Shown here: positions 33,746 through 42,869 of the stretch, piece after piece
How positions within the stretch are numbered: the first letter of the stretch is position 1
How the letters are laid out: each line of letters starts with the position of its first letter
Notes under the pieces: model-generated
The model's input: only the letters and a program-made list of their open reading frames with translations
Database searches by the model: none
What the model was told of the DNA's origin: nothing
From: Bacillus sp. M6-12
GTDB lineage: Bacteria; Bacillota; Bacilli; Bacillales; DSM-1321
Assembly: GCF_002860285.1 (NCBI RefSeq)
Contig: NZ_PGVF01000003.1
Location: 246,140-310,139 of the forward strand
DNA length: 64,000 nt
Reading direction: 5' to 3'
Position numbers and translations under genes: made by a program

Positions 33746-34924
33746 CTAAGAAATCTCCTCATGGCAAACCTCGCCTCTGCAAATCGTGAGTATTATTTCC
33801 CCTGAGTCATTTACCATGATTATATCCGCATCTTTGCCTGGATGAATGGAGCCTTTCCGATCGTAAACCCCTATCTGTTTTGCTGGATTTACAGACGTAA
33901 TCTTCGTTAATACGGAAAGGTCATTATCAATCCATTGAGCAAAGTTATTTCTTGCATCTTTCATTTTCAGAACGCTTCCGGCAAGGGATCCTTCTTGATT
34001 TTCTACCTTACCGTCTTTTAAGGTAGCTACCTGTCCGCCCAGATCATAAGTTCCATCTGCTAAACATTTGGCACGCATAGCATCAGTGATTAGAATTATT
34101 TTATCAGCAGTTTTTATACGGTATGTTAATTCAGCCATTTCCGGACGGACGTGAAATCCATCCAGAATAAGCTCTACACTTACATCATCTGAAAGCAGCG
34201 CTGCACCAGCTACGCCCGGTTCCCTATGGTGTAAGCCTGACATTCCATTATACAAGTGGGTAGCGTGGGTGACACCATGGGCAATTGCTTCTGACATTTC
34301 TTTGTATGTACCATTGGTATGTCCCATTGAAACGGTTACACCTAATTCTTTAAGGTATTTTATCAACTGAAATTCCTTATCTTTTTCAGGTGCAATAGTG
34401 ATTAATTTTATAGACTCACCAGAAAGTGAATGCCATCGTTTAAACTTTTCAACATCCGGAGTTTGGATGTGTTCTGCCAGCTGTGCCCCTCTTTTCTCCG
34501 GATTAATAAATGGACCTTCAAGGTGGACGCCTATGATTTCCGCTCCATTTTTATTATCCTCGCTAAGGAAAGAAGAAATATTCACCAAAGCTTTTTCAAT
34601 ATTTGTTTCTGACTGTGTCATAGTCGTAGCTAAGAATGAAGTTGTTCCTTCTTTCGGCAGCAGCGTACATAGGCCAGATAAGGCCTTGGCTGTAGCATCC
34701 ATTACATCATGCCCGCCTGCACCGTGAATATGGACATCTATCATCCCGGGAAGCAGCCACCCTTTATCCTTGCAATCAATAATTTGGCAATCTTCTATTT
34801 TCCCTATTAAATGATCATAGTCTCCGACTTCCACTATTTTTCCTTCTGAAATATAAATAGAAGCATGGAGCAGCTCTTCTTCACCTGTATGGATGTTTGC
34901 ATTTTTTAATAATAAATTGCTCAA
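33746..34924 (-). CDS. nagA: N-acetylglucosamine-6-phosphate deacetylase (NagA/AgaA type)
   Basis: Removes acetate from GlcNAc-6-P or GalNAc-6-P. 392 residues, start TTG 34924. Metal and active-site blocks: DVHIHGAGGHDVMDA, LEGPFINPEKRGAQ, SMGHTNGTY, HATHLYNGMSGLHHREPG and the catalytic Asp in LITDAMRA. Amidohydrolase fold. Lies after the ROK kinase with a hairpin between them (34943-34979), in a block with a SIS deaminase and sugar importer. Confidence 0.9.
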   Translation of the reverse strand: MSNLLLKNANIHTGEEELLHASIYISEGKIVEVGDYDHLIGKIEDCQIIDCKDKGWLLPGMIDVHIHGAGGHDVMDATAKALSGLCTLLPKEGTTSFLATTMTQSETNIEKALVNISSFLSEDNKNGAEIIGVHLEGPFINPEKRGAQLAEHIQTPDVEKFKRWHSLSGESIKLITIAPEKDKEFQLIKYLKELGVTVSMGHTNGTYKEMSEAIAHGVTHATHLYNGMSGLHHREPGVAGAALLSDDVSVELILDGFHVRPEMAELTYRIKTADKIILITDAMRAKCLADGTYDLGGQVATLKDGKVENQEGSLAGSVLKMKDARNNFAQWIDNDLSVLTKITSVNPAKQIGVYDRKGSIHPGKDADIIMVNDSGEIILTICRGEVCHEEIS

Positions 34925-34942
34925 ACATAATCAATCCTTCCT

Positions 34943-34979
34943 AAAAACATCCAGAAGCAGAATGGCCTCTGGATGTTCG
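34943..34979 (-). terminator. Hairpin between ROK kinase and nagA
   Basis: AACATCCAGA/TCTGGATGTT, 10 pairs, then TTTT on the minus strand. It may lower read-through into nagA. Confidence 0.7.
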
Positions 34980-34985
34980 AATGTT

Positions 34986-35864
34986 TTACAGACTATTTTT
35001 GGCTTTCATGGCTGCACCATATAACCCAGATTTCCCTTTTAACATACTTCTTTCTATTCTTGCAGTCCAGTTTTGCTGAATTGGATGAGTACAAAGTGCT
35101 TTATAGTGGCTTTTAATTAATTGATAGAATTCTAATTGGTTATTAATAACCCCGCCACCCAGCACAATATGATGGGGATCCAGCATAGCGGTTACATTAA
35201 ATAGAGCCAAAGCAATCTGAGAGGCCTTTTCGTCAAAAAACTGTGCTAACTTTTGGTCTACCTTTTGCCATTTAGCCATTGCTTTAGCAAGTGAAGAATT
35301 CGGATCTTCTGCCTGTAACTCTTTCAGCATGGCAGACCCAGATGCATAGGTTTCAAGAGTTTTATCCTTTACCGGAAAAAAACCAATTTCACCGGCAAAA
35401 CCAGTACCTCTTAATGGGGTACCTTTATTTATGATGCTAGCTGAAAGTCCCGTACTCACAGTAATATACACAAGTAATTTATCCGAGATATTTCTGATGG
35501 AATACTCTCCAAGTGCGGCAGCTACTACATCATGCTCAAAGGTTATCCTGCAATTTGGCATTTTTTCTCGTAATAAATCCCCTATTGGGTAGTTTCTCCA
35601 AGGCAGGTTATTTTGGTATATAGCTATTCCATTTTCCACATCTACTTGGCCAGGTATCGTAATACCGCAAAAATCAATTTGATTTATTGATAAATTTGCT
35701 TGTTCAATAGCTTGATAGATACTGGCTAATACGGAGTCAAACATGCTGTCAGAGGTCGATACATTACTTTCGAGTGTAAAATCAGAAACCCATACATTCT
35801 GTTCATTTAAGATTCCAGCTGCTATTTTCGTACCTCCAATATCTACCGCCAATGTATAACCCAT
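34986..35864 (-). CDS. ROK-family sugar kinase
   Basis: 292 residues. Phosphate-binding DIGGTKIAAG at residues 6-15, catalytic Asp in FEHDVVAAALGE, and HHIVLGGGV near the end. Probably phosphorylates GlcNAc, GalNAc or a related hexosamine brought in by the ABC importer. Odd point: the usual ROK zinc motif CxCGxxGCxE is missing; the segment after TGFAGEIGF goes to FPVKDKTLETYASGSAM without cysteines. Confidence 0.85.
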   Translation of the reverse strand: MGYTLAVDIGGTKIAAGILNEQNVWVSDFTLESNVSTSDSMFDSVLASIYQAIEQANLSINQIDFCGITIPGQVDVENGIAIYQNNLPWRNYPIGDLLREKMPNCRITFEHDVVAAALGEYSIRNISDKLLVYITVSTGLSASIINKGTPLRGTGFAGEIGFFPVKDKTLETYASGSAMLKELQAEDPNSSLAKAMAKWQKVDQKLAQFFDEKASQIALALFNVTAMLDPHHIVLGGGVINNQLEFYQLIKSHYKALCTHPIQQNWTARIERSMLKGKSGLYGAAMKAKNSL

Positions 35865-35894
35865 AAGTAATTCCTCATTCCTGCCTTATATCAT

Positions 35895-36923
35895 CTAAAA
35901 ATTCAATTTCACTACCTGCGTTAAGTTTCTAGGCTCATCAGGATTTAGACCTAAGGAAACAGCTTTAAAGTATGCCAATAATTGAAGATGCGGCATGTAT
36001 GCTGCCATTACTTCATCAGATCCTAACTTAGTTGGGATAGAGACTGTAATATCTCCTGTTACTGATGAACCTTCTTTTGCAAATACGACTACTTTGCCGC
36101 CTTTTTCCTGGATGTCTGTTACCAGGCTTCCATCAAATACTTCGGATGCGTCAGAGGACAATAATACTGCAACTGTGGATGTATCCACGATTGAAATAGG
36201 TCCATGCCGGAACTCAAGATTTGAATAGCTTTCACATTCAGTTTGAGTCATTTCCTTTAATTTCAATGTAGCTTCCTTTGCAATGCCATTAAAAACACTT
36301 GCACCCAAGAATACATATCTTGTATATTTGCTGTCGCCAGCTAAGGATTTAAGCTTATCTTTGTCTTCGAGCATATGTGAGGATAATTCTGGAACGTTGC
36401 CTAGAGCAAATTTTACATCTTCTGATTCTGCAACAATCGCTGCATATAGTTGAAGTGAGTAAAGCATATTTGTGAAGGATTGAGTCATTACCACGCTTTT
36501 TTCACTAATAAAATCTAAAACGATGCTCTTATCAGCCAGCTTTGCCGTTTCACTTGCTTCATTACAAGTGAGTGCCAGTGTTTCTATATTCCCGGCTTCT
36601 TTCACATAATCCAAAGCTTTTACAACCTCAGAGGTTGTTCCTGATCTCGAAATCGCAATAAGCTGATAAGTGTTATCTTTAGAAAACACACTGTTTTCGT
36701 CCATAAAGATTTCAGAAGCAGGAACGGCTGCTGCCGTTTTACCAGTTACTTTCTGAAAATACTTGGCGGCAGAATGTGCCAAATAGAATGAAGTTCCACA
36801 TCCAGTAAAAACATGGACGTCGGTGGATTTACTATTATCCAATACAAAATTTCTCATTACACTCAATGTTTTTTGAAGTGCCTCATCTTGATTCGTAATT
36901 TCATTCCAAGTATGCGTGTTCAT
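35895..36923 (-). CDS. SIS-domain hexosamine-6-phosphate deaminase/isomerase (AgaS/NagB-II type)
   Basis: 342 residues from ATG 36923 (GAGGAGAGG upstream; the frame to 36995 has no site). Two SIS domains: FTGCGTSFYLAHSAAKYF and AISRSGTTSEVVKAL in the first, FLGASVFNGIAKEATLKLKE and EFRHGPISIV in the second. Lacks the glutaminase domain of GlmS, so it deaminates or isomerises amino-sugar phosphates. It replaces NagB in this locus. AgaS-type (GalN-6-P) and NagB-II (GlcN-6-P) cannot be told apart by eye. Confidence 0.8.
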   Translation of the reverse strand: MNTHTWNEITNQDEALQKTLSVMRNFVLDNSKSTDVHVFTGCGTSFYLAHSAAKYFQKVTGKTAAAVPASEIFMDENSVFSKDNTYQLIAISRSGTTSEVVKALDYVKEAGNIETLALTCNEASETAKLADKSIVLDFISEKSVVMTQSFTNMLYSLQLYAAIVAESEDVKFALGNVPELSSHMLEDKDKLKSLAGDSKYTRYVFLGASVFNGIAKEATLKLKEMTQTECESYSNLEFRHGPISIVDTSTVAVLLSSDASEVFDGSLVTDIQEKGGKVVVFAKEGSSVTGDITVSIPTKLGSDEVMAAYMPHLQLLAYFKAVSLGLNPDEPRNLTQVVKLNF

Positions 36924-37113
36924 TATTTCCTCTCCTCCAGTAATTCTTCCTTTTTTTCTGAAATTGTGATGAAAAAACATATATTTGCTAAACATTTTCC
37001 GAACAGTATTTCAGACTATTAGGAAAATTCTTGACAGACTAATTAACGACAGCAATTTTTGATCTTTCTTTTTTAAAAAGGATGATCCAATAAATTATTA
37101 ACAGATTTATATA

Positions 37114-37178
37114 ATCGGTTTACACGGAACTTGCATTCGTTTTCACCGAATTAGTGCTCGTTTTAACGGGATTAGTAT
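37114..37178. repeat. Three imperfect 21-22 bp tandem repeats
   Basis: Units TCGGTTTACACGGAACTTGC, TTCGTTTTCACCGAATTAGTG and TCGTTTTAACGGGATTAGTA share CGTTTT-x-AC-x-GAATTAG-like wording. Lies between the aldolase and SIS genes. A known style of Bacillus minisatellite. Confidence 0.5.
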
Positions 37179-37192
37179 AGGTACTATCTTGA

Positions 37193-38056
37193 TTACCTTA
37201 CGCCGACCCGGCTTGGTGAACCTAAAAGTTCTATTTTACTTTCAACGATTTTAGAAACAGCTTCCATTGCCGGAACAAAGTATTTTCGCGGATCCTCAGC
37301 TTTTGGATTTTCTATTAAATATCTCCTTAACTCTTCAACAAAGGCAACCTTTAATTCGGTAGAAAAATTCACTTTGGCAACACCATATTGTAGCGCGCGC
37401 TTTAGGCTTTCGTCCGGAACGCCTGATGCACCATGCATGACAATCGGAATATCTACTCTTTCACGAATCTCTTCCAGTAAATCAAAACGCAATTTGGGCT
37501 CTTCTTTGTATAAACCATGCGCTGTACCAAAGGCAGGGGCAAAAAAATCGATTCCTGTTTGCTCAACAAATTCCTTGGCAACGGTTGGATCTGTTAATAA
37601 CGCATTAGCTTCGTCTATCTCAAGATCATCTTCCACTCCCCCAATGGTTCCCAGCTCAGCTTCCACTGGTACTCCCATAGGTTTGGCAGCATCAACAACC
37701 CTTCTAACTAGTTTAATATTTTCTTCAAATGGCAAATGTGATCCATCAATCATGATGGATGTATATCCTGCATGAAGGCATTTCATTGCCGTTTCAAAAG
37801 AGTCTCCATGATCTAAATGGAGAGCGATCGGGATACTCGCCTTTTCAGCGGTAGCTTTAACTAAGCTTACTGTACGTTCTAATCCTAAATATTTCACTGT
37901 TCCTGGGGTTGTCTGAATTAATATTGGAGCTTGTAATTTTTCTGCACTGCTCACGACCGCTTTTAATATTTCTAGATTATGTGCTGCGAATGCACCTACA
38001 GCATAATTGTTTTTATAAGCATCATTCAAAATTTCCTTACTTGATACGAATGCCAT
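37193..38056 (-). CDS. Class II fructose/tagatose-bisphosphate aldolase
   Basis: 287 residues. Catalytic Asp in ALHLDHGD, zinc His in the same block, in HGLYKEEP and in VMHGASGVP; EAELGTIGGVEDD is conserved. The GatY/KbaY/FbaA group cannot be split by eye, but with a deacetylase, a SIS deaminase and (further on) a PfkB kinase, cleavage of tagatose-1,6-bisphosphate is likely. AAAGGAGG precedes ATG 38056. A GntR-type operator lies 30 bases upstream. Confidence 0.87.
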   Translation of the reverse strand: MAFVSSKEILNDAYKNNYAVGAFAAHNLEILKAVVSSAEKLQAPILIQTTPGTVKYLGLERTVSLVKATAEKASIPIALHLDHGDSFETAMKCLHAGYTSIMIDGSHLPFEENIKLVRRVVDAAKPMGVPVEAELGTIGGVEDDLEIDEANALLTDPTVAKEFVEQTGIDFFAPAFGTAHGLYKEEPKLRFDLLEEIRERVDIPIVMHGASGVPDESLKRALQYGVAKVNFSTELKVAFVEELRRYLIENPKAEDPRKYFVPAMEAVSKIVESKIELLGSPSRVGVR

Positions 38057-38085
38057 CTAATTTTTCCTCCTTTTATGTATAACCC

Positions 38086-38099
38086 GTTGATGGGTCAAC
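38086..38099. promoter_or_regulatory. Operator GTTGATGGGTCAAC, aldolase copy
   Basis: Near-perfect palindrome (GTTGA/TCAAC around TGGG) between the GntR gene stop and the aldolase start. The same 14 bases overlap the importer promoter at 42105-42120. The best candidate regulator is the GntR protein of 38123-38854. Confidence 0.65.
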
Positions 38100-38122
38100 C
38101 CTTCTTAAAAATTAACACAAAG

Positions 38123-38854
38123 TTAAATTAACTCTGTGTAAAAGCGGCAGCGATCACCGCGAACGATTGATTTACAAAACTCCACTGGCTGCTTCATTCG
38201 GTCATAGGCTACTCTTTCCAGCAATAGAGCAGGATTTCCCTCTTTTATTCCTAAGTGGATTTCTTCATATTTCCGTATTAATACCGGTTCAAATGTTTCT
38301 TTTGCAGATCCAACAACAATGTTAAATTCATTTGCCAGAATTTCGTATAATGGAGTTTCCCCAACCATATACAGTTTTTCTATATCATTAATTTTATCTG
38401 CCGGTAAATAGGAGGACTCTAAAATAATTGGTTCCTCATTGGCACATCGGAGTCTTTGCAGCATTACTACTTGATCTCCTTTGTTTAGCTTGAGAGCATT
38501 TGCAATCTTCTTCGTGGCTGTTTCTTTTTTTATCTCGATAATAATATCCTTTGGCTTCAGTCCTTTTTCCTTAAGCACTTGGCTAAAACTGTAAAATCCC
38601 GATAAGGACTGTTCAATTTTAGGCATGCTTACAAAAGTGCCTGTGCCTTTCACCCGATAAAGAAAACCCTCTTGAACCAAATCTTCTATCGCTTTCTTTA
38701 CTGTGTTTCGACTAACGTTATATTGATCACATAGTTGATGTTCAGAGGGGATTTTATCGCCTGGATTCAAAATGTTATTATCTATATCCTCAATTAAGAT
38801 TTCCTTTAGCTGATGATATAGTGGTACAAAACCCGCTGTGTCTAACTTTTTCAT
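38123..38854 (-). CDS. GntR-family (HutC/UTRA) transcriptional regulator
   Basis: 243 residues. N-terminal winged helix (YHQLKEILIEDI, GDKIPSEHQLCDQYNVSRNT, FLYRVKGTGTFV), then a UTRA effector domain (90-240; LQRLRCANEEPIILESSYLP, LLLERVAYDRMKQPVEFCKS). HutC/NagR-like proteins bind hexosamine phosphates and release palindromes when bound. Likely repressor of this locus through the GTTGATGGGTCAAC sites. Confidence 0.88.
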   Translation of the reverse strand: MKKLDTAGFVPLYHQLKEILIEDIDNNILNPGDKIPSEHQLCDQYNVSRNTVKKAIEDLVQEGFLYRVKGTGTFVSMPKIEQSLSGFYSFSQVLKEKGLKPKDIIIEIKKETATKKIANALKLNKGDQVVMLQRLRCANEEPIILESSYLPADKINDIEKLYMVGETPLYEILANEFNIVVGSAKETFEPVLIRKYEEIHLGIKEGNPALLLERVAYDRMKQPVEFCKSIVRGDRCRFYTELI

Positions 38855-38905
38855 GCTTTTTTCCTTTCACTAACAAACTTTTTCCTCTAAATAGGTTATA
38901 TTATA

Positions 38906-39742
38906 CTATTTACCGCTGCCTGCTGTCATTCCTGCGATAATTTTATCTGACAGCCATAGATAGAAAATTAATATCGGGAAAATTACAATAACAACACCGG
39001 CGAACAAACTGACCCAGTCAGAGTTATATTGCATCGATTGATAAAACTGATATAAACCGACGGACAATGTATATTTTTCATTCACATTAATATAAGCTTT
39101 CGCCAGCAAAAATTCATTCCATAGCCCCACAGCATTTAGAATTGCAACAGTTATTAAGCCTGGACGGGCCATTGGAAGCATAATTTTCCAGAAAATTGCA
39201 TTTTCACTCGCTCCATCAATGATAGCTGCTTCTTCAACATCTGAAGGCAAGCTTTGAAAAAATCCTGTCAGAATAAAGATTGTAAAAGGCAGCGATAAAG
39301 CGATATAAACGATGATTAAACCTGTAAATGAATTAATTAATCCGATTTTCATCAATAATAAATAAATCGGGATTATTACAGCCTGATAGGGAATACCGAT
39401 TCCCACAACAAATGCATTCGTTAAAAATTCTTTTCCGAAAAAATTAAATCTAGAAAGCACATAAGCAGCTGGCGCACTTACTGCGACGATTCCAATTACA
39501 CTGACCGTTACAACAAGAAGGCTGTTAAAAAAATAAGATGCTAAATCGGATTGGACCCATGCAATATAATAGTTTCCCCATTGCAGTGTTTCAGGCAGAC
39601 TCCAAAAACCTTTAAATAGTTCTTGATTGGTTTTTAACGAGGCCAATATGATCCAGCCTAAGATAAATAAAATAAACAGTGTCCACAGATATAAAAATAA
39701 CTTCCCAAGGATGGACAAAGCACTAATTCTATTTGATATCAC
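38906..39742 (-). CDS. Carbohydrate ABC transporter permease (MalG/UgpE type)
   Basis: 278 residues from GTG 39742, nine bases after AAAGGAG (the frame to 39778 lacks a site). Six transmembrane helices; the EAA loop DVEEAAIIDGASENAIFWKI contacts the ATPase. Second permease of a sugar importer. Stops three bases short of no partner ATPase: none is encoded here, so a shared MsmX-type ATPase is expected. Confidence 0.88.
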   Translation of the reverse strand: MISNRISALSILGKLFLYLWTLFILFILGWIILASLKTNQELFKGFWSLPETLQWGNYYIAWVQSDLASYFFNSLLVVTVSVIGIVAVSAPAAYVLSRFNFFGKEFLTNAFVVGIGIPYQAVIIPIYLLLMKIGLINSFTGLIIVYIALSLPFTIFILTGFFQSLPSDVEEAAIIDGASENAIFWKIMLPMARPGLITVAILNAVGLWNEFLLAKAYINVNEKYTLSVGLYQFYQSMQYNSDWVSLFAGVVIVIFPILIFYLWLSDKIIAGMTAGSGK

Positions 39743-39781
39743 GACATTTACACTCCTTTCAAACTTGCAAGAATACAAGTT

Positions 39782-40663
39782 TTATAGCTCATATACTTCC
39801 CGTTTGAATACTTTTCTTCCCGTAACAACAAACAGCATTACTATTATTACCATAGATACAGCTATTGCACTGGAATATCCTAATTGATAAATGGGGGTTC
39901 GCTGTCCAAATCCAAGGATAAATTGGTACATGGCTGTGTTCCATATCCGTGTTGGCGGTTCTGGACCCCCAAATGCAAACAAGAAATCAAACAAACGGAT
40001 AGCATTGATTCCCCAAAGGATAATTGCAATCGAGATTACATCCCATATTAGCGGAATGGTAATTTTCCTGAAGATTTGGAATGTGGATGCACCTTCTACA
40101 CGTGCAGCTTCAAATATTGTATTAGGGATTTTATCGACTCCTGCTAAAAGGATGATCGCATAGAAACCTGTACTGTACCAAATAATTGAGATTAACGCTG
40201 AATTCATAATATTTTTAGGACCCGTCCAATTCACTGGATCCATCCCAATAGCCGTTAATATTGAATTGAAAAAGCCAATATCAAAACGATACAAATAATT
40301 CCAGACGACCGCCAGTGCTATAGGTGCGATGATCTGAGGGAAAAATATAATTGCACGTATGGCTTTTTTGGCTGCTACACCTTGGCTCATAAGAGCTGTA
40401 AATAAAAAACCTATTAAGAGAACAAAAATGCCTCCAACAAATAAAATGAGCATCATATTACCAAAAGACTGCCAATAAATAGGATCTCCAAATATTTTGA
40501 TATAATTTTTCAGTCCGACAAAAGTCATGTTCTCAGTAAACCCATTCCATTCATTAAAGCTTATCCAAACACCGTAGATTGCAGGTCCGATGAAAAAGAC
40601 AAGATATAAGGCTACTGCTGGCAGTATGTATGGTATGATTAGCTTTTTCTTCTCATTTCTCAC
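39782..40663 (-). CDS. Carbohydrate ABC transporter permease (MalF/UgpA type)
   Basis: 293 residues, GTG 40663 after GAGGGGG. Six helices, EAA loop NTIFEAARVEGASTFQIFRK. First permease; the second follows after about 40 bases. Imports the sugar delivered by the lipoprotein encoded upstream. Confidence 0.88.
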   Translation of the reverse strand: MRNEKKKLIIPYILPAVALYLVFFIGPAIYGVWISFNEWNGFTENMTFVGLKNYIKIFGDPIYWQSFGNMMLILFVGGIFVLLIGFLFTALMSQGVAAKKAIRAIIFFPQIIAPIALAVVWNYLYRFDIGFFNSILTAIGMDPVNWTGPKNIMNSALISIIWYSTGFYAIILLAGVDKIPNTIFEAARVEGASTFQIFRKITIPLIWDVISIAIILWGINAIRLFDFLFAFGGPEPPTRIWNTAMYQFILGFGQRTPIYQLGYSSAIAVSMVIIVMLFVVTGRKVFKREVYEL

Positions 40664-40690
40664 AATTTTGCCCCCTCTTTCCCTTTAAAA

Positions 40691-40718
40691 GAAAACAGGA
40701 GAATTGAACTCCTGTTTC
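40691..40718 (-). terminator. Attenuating hairpin between binding protein and permeases
   Basis: AACAGGAG/CTCCTGTT with a seven-base loop, few T. Such hairpins usually raise binding-protein mRNA relative to permease mRNA. Confidence 0.65.
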
Positions 40719-40727
40719 CCTCCAAAG

Positions 40728-42035
40728 TTATTGCTTATCCCAATAACTCTTTGTTTGTTTTTCCAGCTCTTGAACAAACTTTTCAGGTGTAATGTCACCA
40801 AATACTAACTTATCATCCAGAGGCAGAAATACAGTTTTCCACCATTCTGGATATTCAGCCTGTAAACCATCATATTCTTTATGGTAAGATGAAGCGTTTA
40901 CAATCATTTCTCTAAAATCAGCTAATCCTTCAGGGGCATCTAAGTCTTTTCTGGCACTAATATTTTTTGTATCTTTGACTATTCCCTCTTGATACTTCTT
41001 TTGCATTGCAAATGCCAGGAAATCTTGAACTGCCTCTGTATTTGCACCTTTTGGAGCCACCCAGCCAATTAAGTAGAGTTCAGCTTGATCTGTTTTGGCT
41101 TTACCGCCTGTGATTTCTGGGAAAGGAAATGCTCTGTATACGAAATCTTTAGAAGAATATTTTGCTGTTTCACTAGAGAGCCAGCTTCCATTCAAAATCA
41201 TTGCAGAGTCGCCGTTAGCCCAAGCTGTCTGAGCTGCAGGATATTGACTGCCTTTATAACCTTTTGCAAAGAAATCTTTATCTGTAAGATCTTTAATCTT
41301 TTTAGCTGCTTCTAAATAACCAGGTTCAGCCCAAGTCTTACCTGTTTTATCACCAGCAGCCTTTAATAGTGCACCTGGACCCATTAAACGTTCCGCTGTC
41401 CAGTAATAGTAGTAAGCGTTATAAAAATCAATATTGCCATCCAACGCCAGAGGGGCTACTCCTTCACTCTTTAGCTTTTCACTTACTGCCAGAAACTCAT
41501 CCCATGTTTTTGGGGGCTCAACCCCAAACTTTTTGAATGCGGTTTCATTATAGTGAAAACCAGAACTAATAATTTCATAAGGAATGAAAAATGTGTTTTC
41601 TTCTTGTTTATAGAAAGATAGAGTGTTATCGATGAAGACATCTTGGAAGGTTTGATCTTCATTTGGAATCTTCTTTGAGAGTAATTCGTTTAACGGTTCT
41701 GCTAAATCATTTTTAAATAATGTCCCTTCAATCTCTGCTCCAGCCTGCTCTGTAAGATCAGGAGCAGTTCCGCCTAAAGCAGCATTTCGTACTTTAGACA
41801 TAACTTGACGTCCCATCCACTGGACATCCACTTTAACATCTGGATTTGCGTCCTGATACTCGTCAATTATTCTTTGCAATACTACTTGCTGCGGTTCTCC
41901 TTTATTCCACATTGACCAATATTGAATTGTAGTACCTTTTTTTGAAGATGAAGATGTGTCTGAACTGCTGCATGAAGCTAATAGAAAAACTGCAACTAAC
42001 ATTAAAACAGCAAAACCCCGGAATTTCTTACTCAA
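40728..42035 (-). CDS. Extracellular sugar-binding lipoprotein of ABC importer
   Basis: 435 residues, TTG 42035 after GGGGGA. Lipobox LLASC with Cys22. Family 1 solute-binding protein (SBP_bac_1): TIQYWSMWNKGEP, NPDVKVDVQWMG, and the ligand-side stretch NGDSAMILNGSWLS. Catches an oligosaccharide or amino sugar for the two permeases encoded next. Its promoter overlaps a GTTGATGGGTCAAC operator. Confidence 0.9.
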   Translation of the reverse strand: MSKKFRGFAVLMLVAVFLLASCSSSDTSSSSKKGTTIQYWSMWNKGEPQQVVLQRIIDEYQDANPDVKVDVQWMGRQVMSKVRNAALGGTAPDLTEQAGAEIEGTLFKNDLAEPLNELLSKKIPNEDQTFQDVFIDNTLSFYKQEENTFFIPYEIISSGFHYNETAFKKFGVEPPKTWDEFLAVSEKLKSEGVAPLALDGNIDFYNAYYYYWTAERLMGPGALLKAAGDKTGKTWAEPGYLEAAKKIKDLTDKDFFAKGYKGSQYPAAQTAWANGDSAMILNGSWLSSETAKYSSKDFVYRAFPFPEITGGKAKTDQAELYLIGWVAPKGANTEAVQDFLAFAMQKKYQEGIVKDTKNISARKDLDAPEGLADFREMIVNASSYHKEYDGLQAEYPEWWKTVFLPLDDKLVFGDITPEKFVQELEKQTKSYWDKQ

Positions 42036-42088
42036 AATATGTCCCCCTTTTTCAAAAATCTAAATTTGGAAAATTTTCTGACAACCAA

Positions 42089-42120
42089 AGTATATTATAA
42101 GTTGGGTTGATGGGTCAACC
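42089..42120 (-). promoter_or_regulatory. Promoter and GntR operator of the importer operon
   Basis: Minus strand TTGACC (42113-42118) and TATACT (42089-42094) with an 18-base spacer. The -35 lies inside the palindrome GGTTGATGGGTCAACC (42105-42120), so a bound repressor would block RNA polymerase. Confidence 0.7.
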
Positions 42121-42175
42121 TGTTTTTTGTCTTATCCTAATATTTTTCACTATTTTCGACTTAGAAACTTTTTAC

Positions 42176-42826
42176 TTAGCTTAATAATAGGATTTTCCCG
42201 AAATATTCGGGACAATGGAAATTGGGAGATTGAGCTTTAATTTCATTCCAGCAGCCATAATGGGGAAAGAGTGATTCATCGCCGCACTTATAAAAATTCG
42301 CCTGCATTTCCTTGCCTTGAATGAAATCAAGTTTTCCAAAATAATGTTCTAAAAAAAGAAATGGAATGGAAAGTTGTACCTCCCAATACTCACCATTATA
42401 GAGAGAGACTGTTTGCTCTGTAATTGATGTTTTTACCTTACAGCTTTTTATTGCGTTGGAAGTTATCCGTTTTCGGTCTTGTTTATTTGTTCCTATTCCA
42501 GCTAACATTGTCCCAATAGGATTAATTTCAAAATTAATATATTGGGAGCCATTCTCTGGACAAGGATTTAAGAACAGCTCTACGCAGCTATCTTTATAGA
42601 CGGGATCGTCCATTTTATAATAGGACACTGTAATTTCCGGTTCACGTGCCTTAAATTGAACATGAAAATCCGTTTCATTGTAAAACATTCTCACTTCAGT
42701 CCTGGGCCTATAATGGTTAGCATCCCAAGGAAAGAAATCAATATTTATAGGTACCATCCTTGACCAAATATGTTCAGAAGGGTCATCTTGTAAATCAATT
42801 TTTCCAATCCGATAAATGTTTTTCAT
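42176..42826 (-). CDS. CBM9-like carbohydrate-binding protein
   Basis: 216 residues, no signal peptide. Reads HIWSRMVPINIDFFPWDANH, RTEVRMFYNETDFHVQFKA, KDSCVELFLNPCPENGSQYI, NFEINPIGTM. These strands fit the CBM9_1-like fold seen in small cytoplasmic Bacillus proteins near glycan genes. Lacks an enzyme domain. Probably senses or binds the sugar; part of the locus with AraC next. Confidence 0.65.
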   Translation of the reverse strand: MKNIYRIGKIDLQDDPSEHIWSRMVPINIDFFPWDANHYRPRTEVRMFYNETDFHVQFKAREPEITVSYYKMDDPVYKDSCVELFLNPCPENGSQYINFEINPIGTMLAGIGTNKQDRKRITSNAIKSCKVKTSITEQTVSLYNGEYWEVQLSIPFLFLEHYFGKLDFIQGKEMQANFYKCGDESLFPHYGCWNEIKAQSPNFHCPEYFGKILLLS

Positions 42827-42869
42827 CTTTTTATAACCAACTCACTTTCTATCATAATAAATAAGACTT

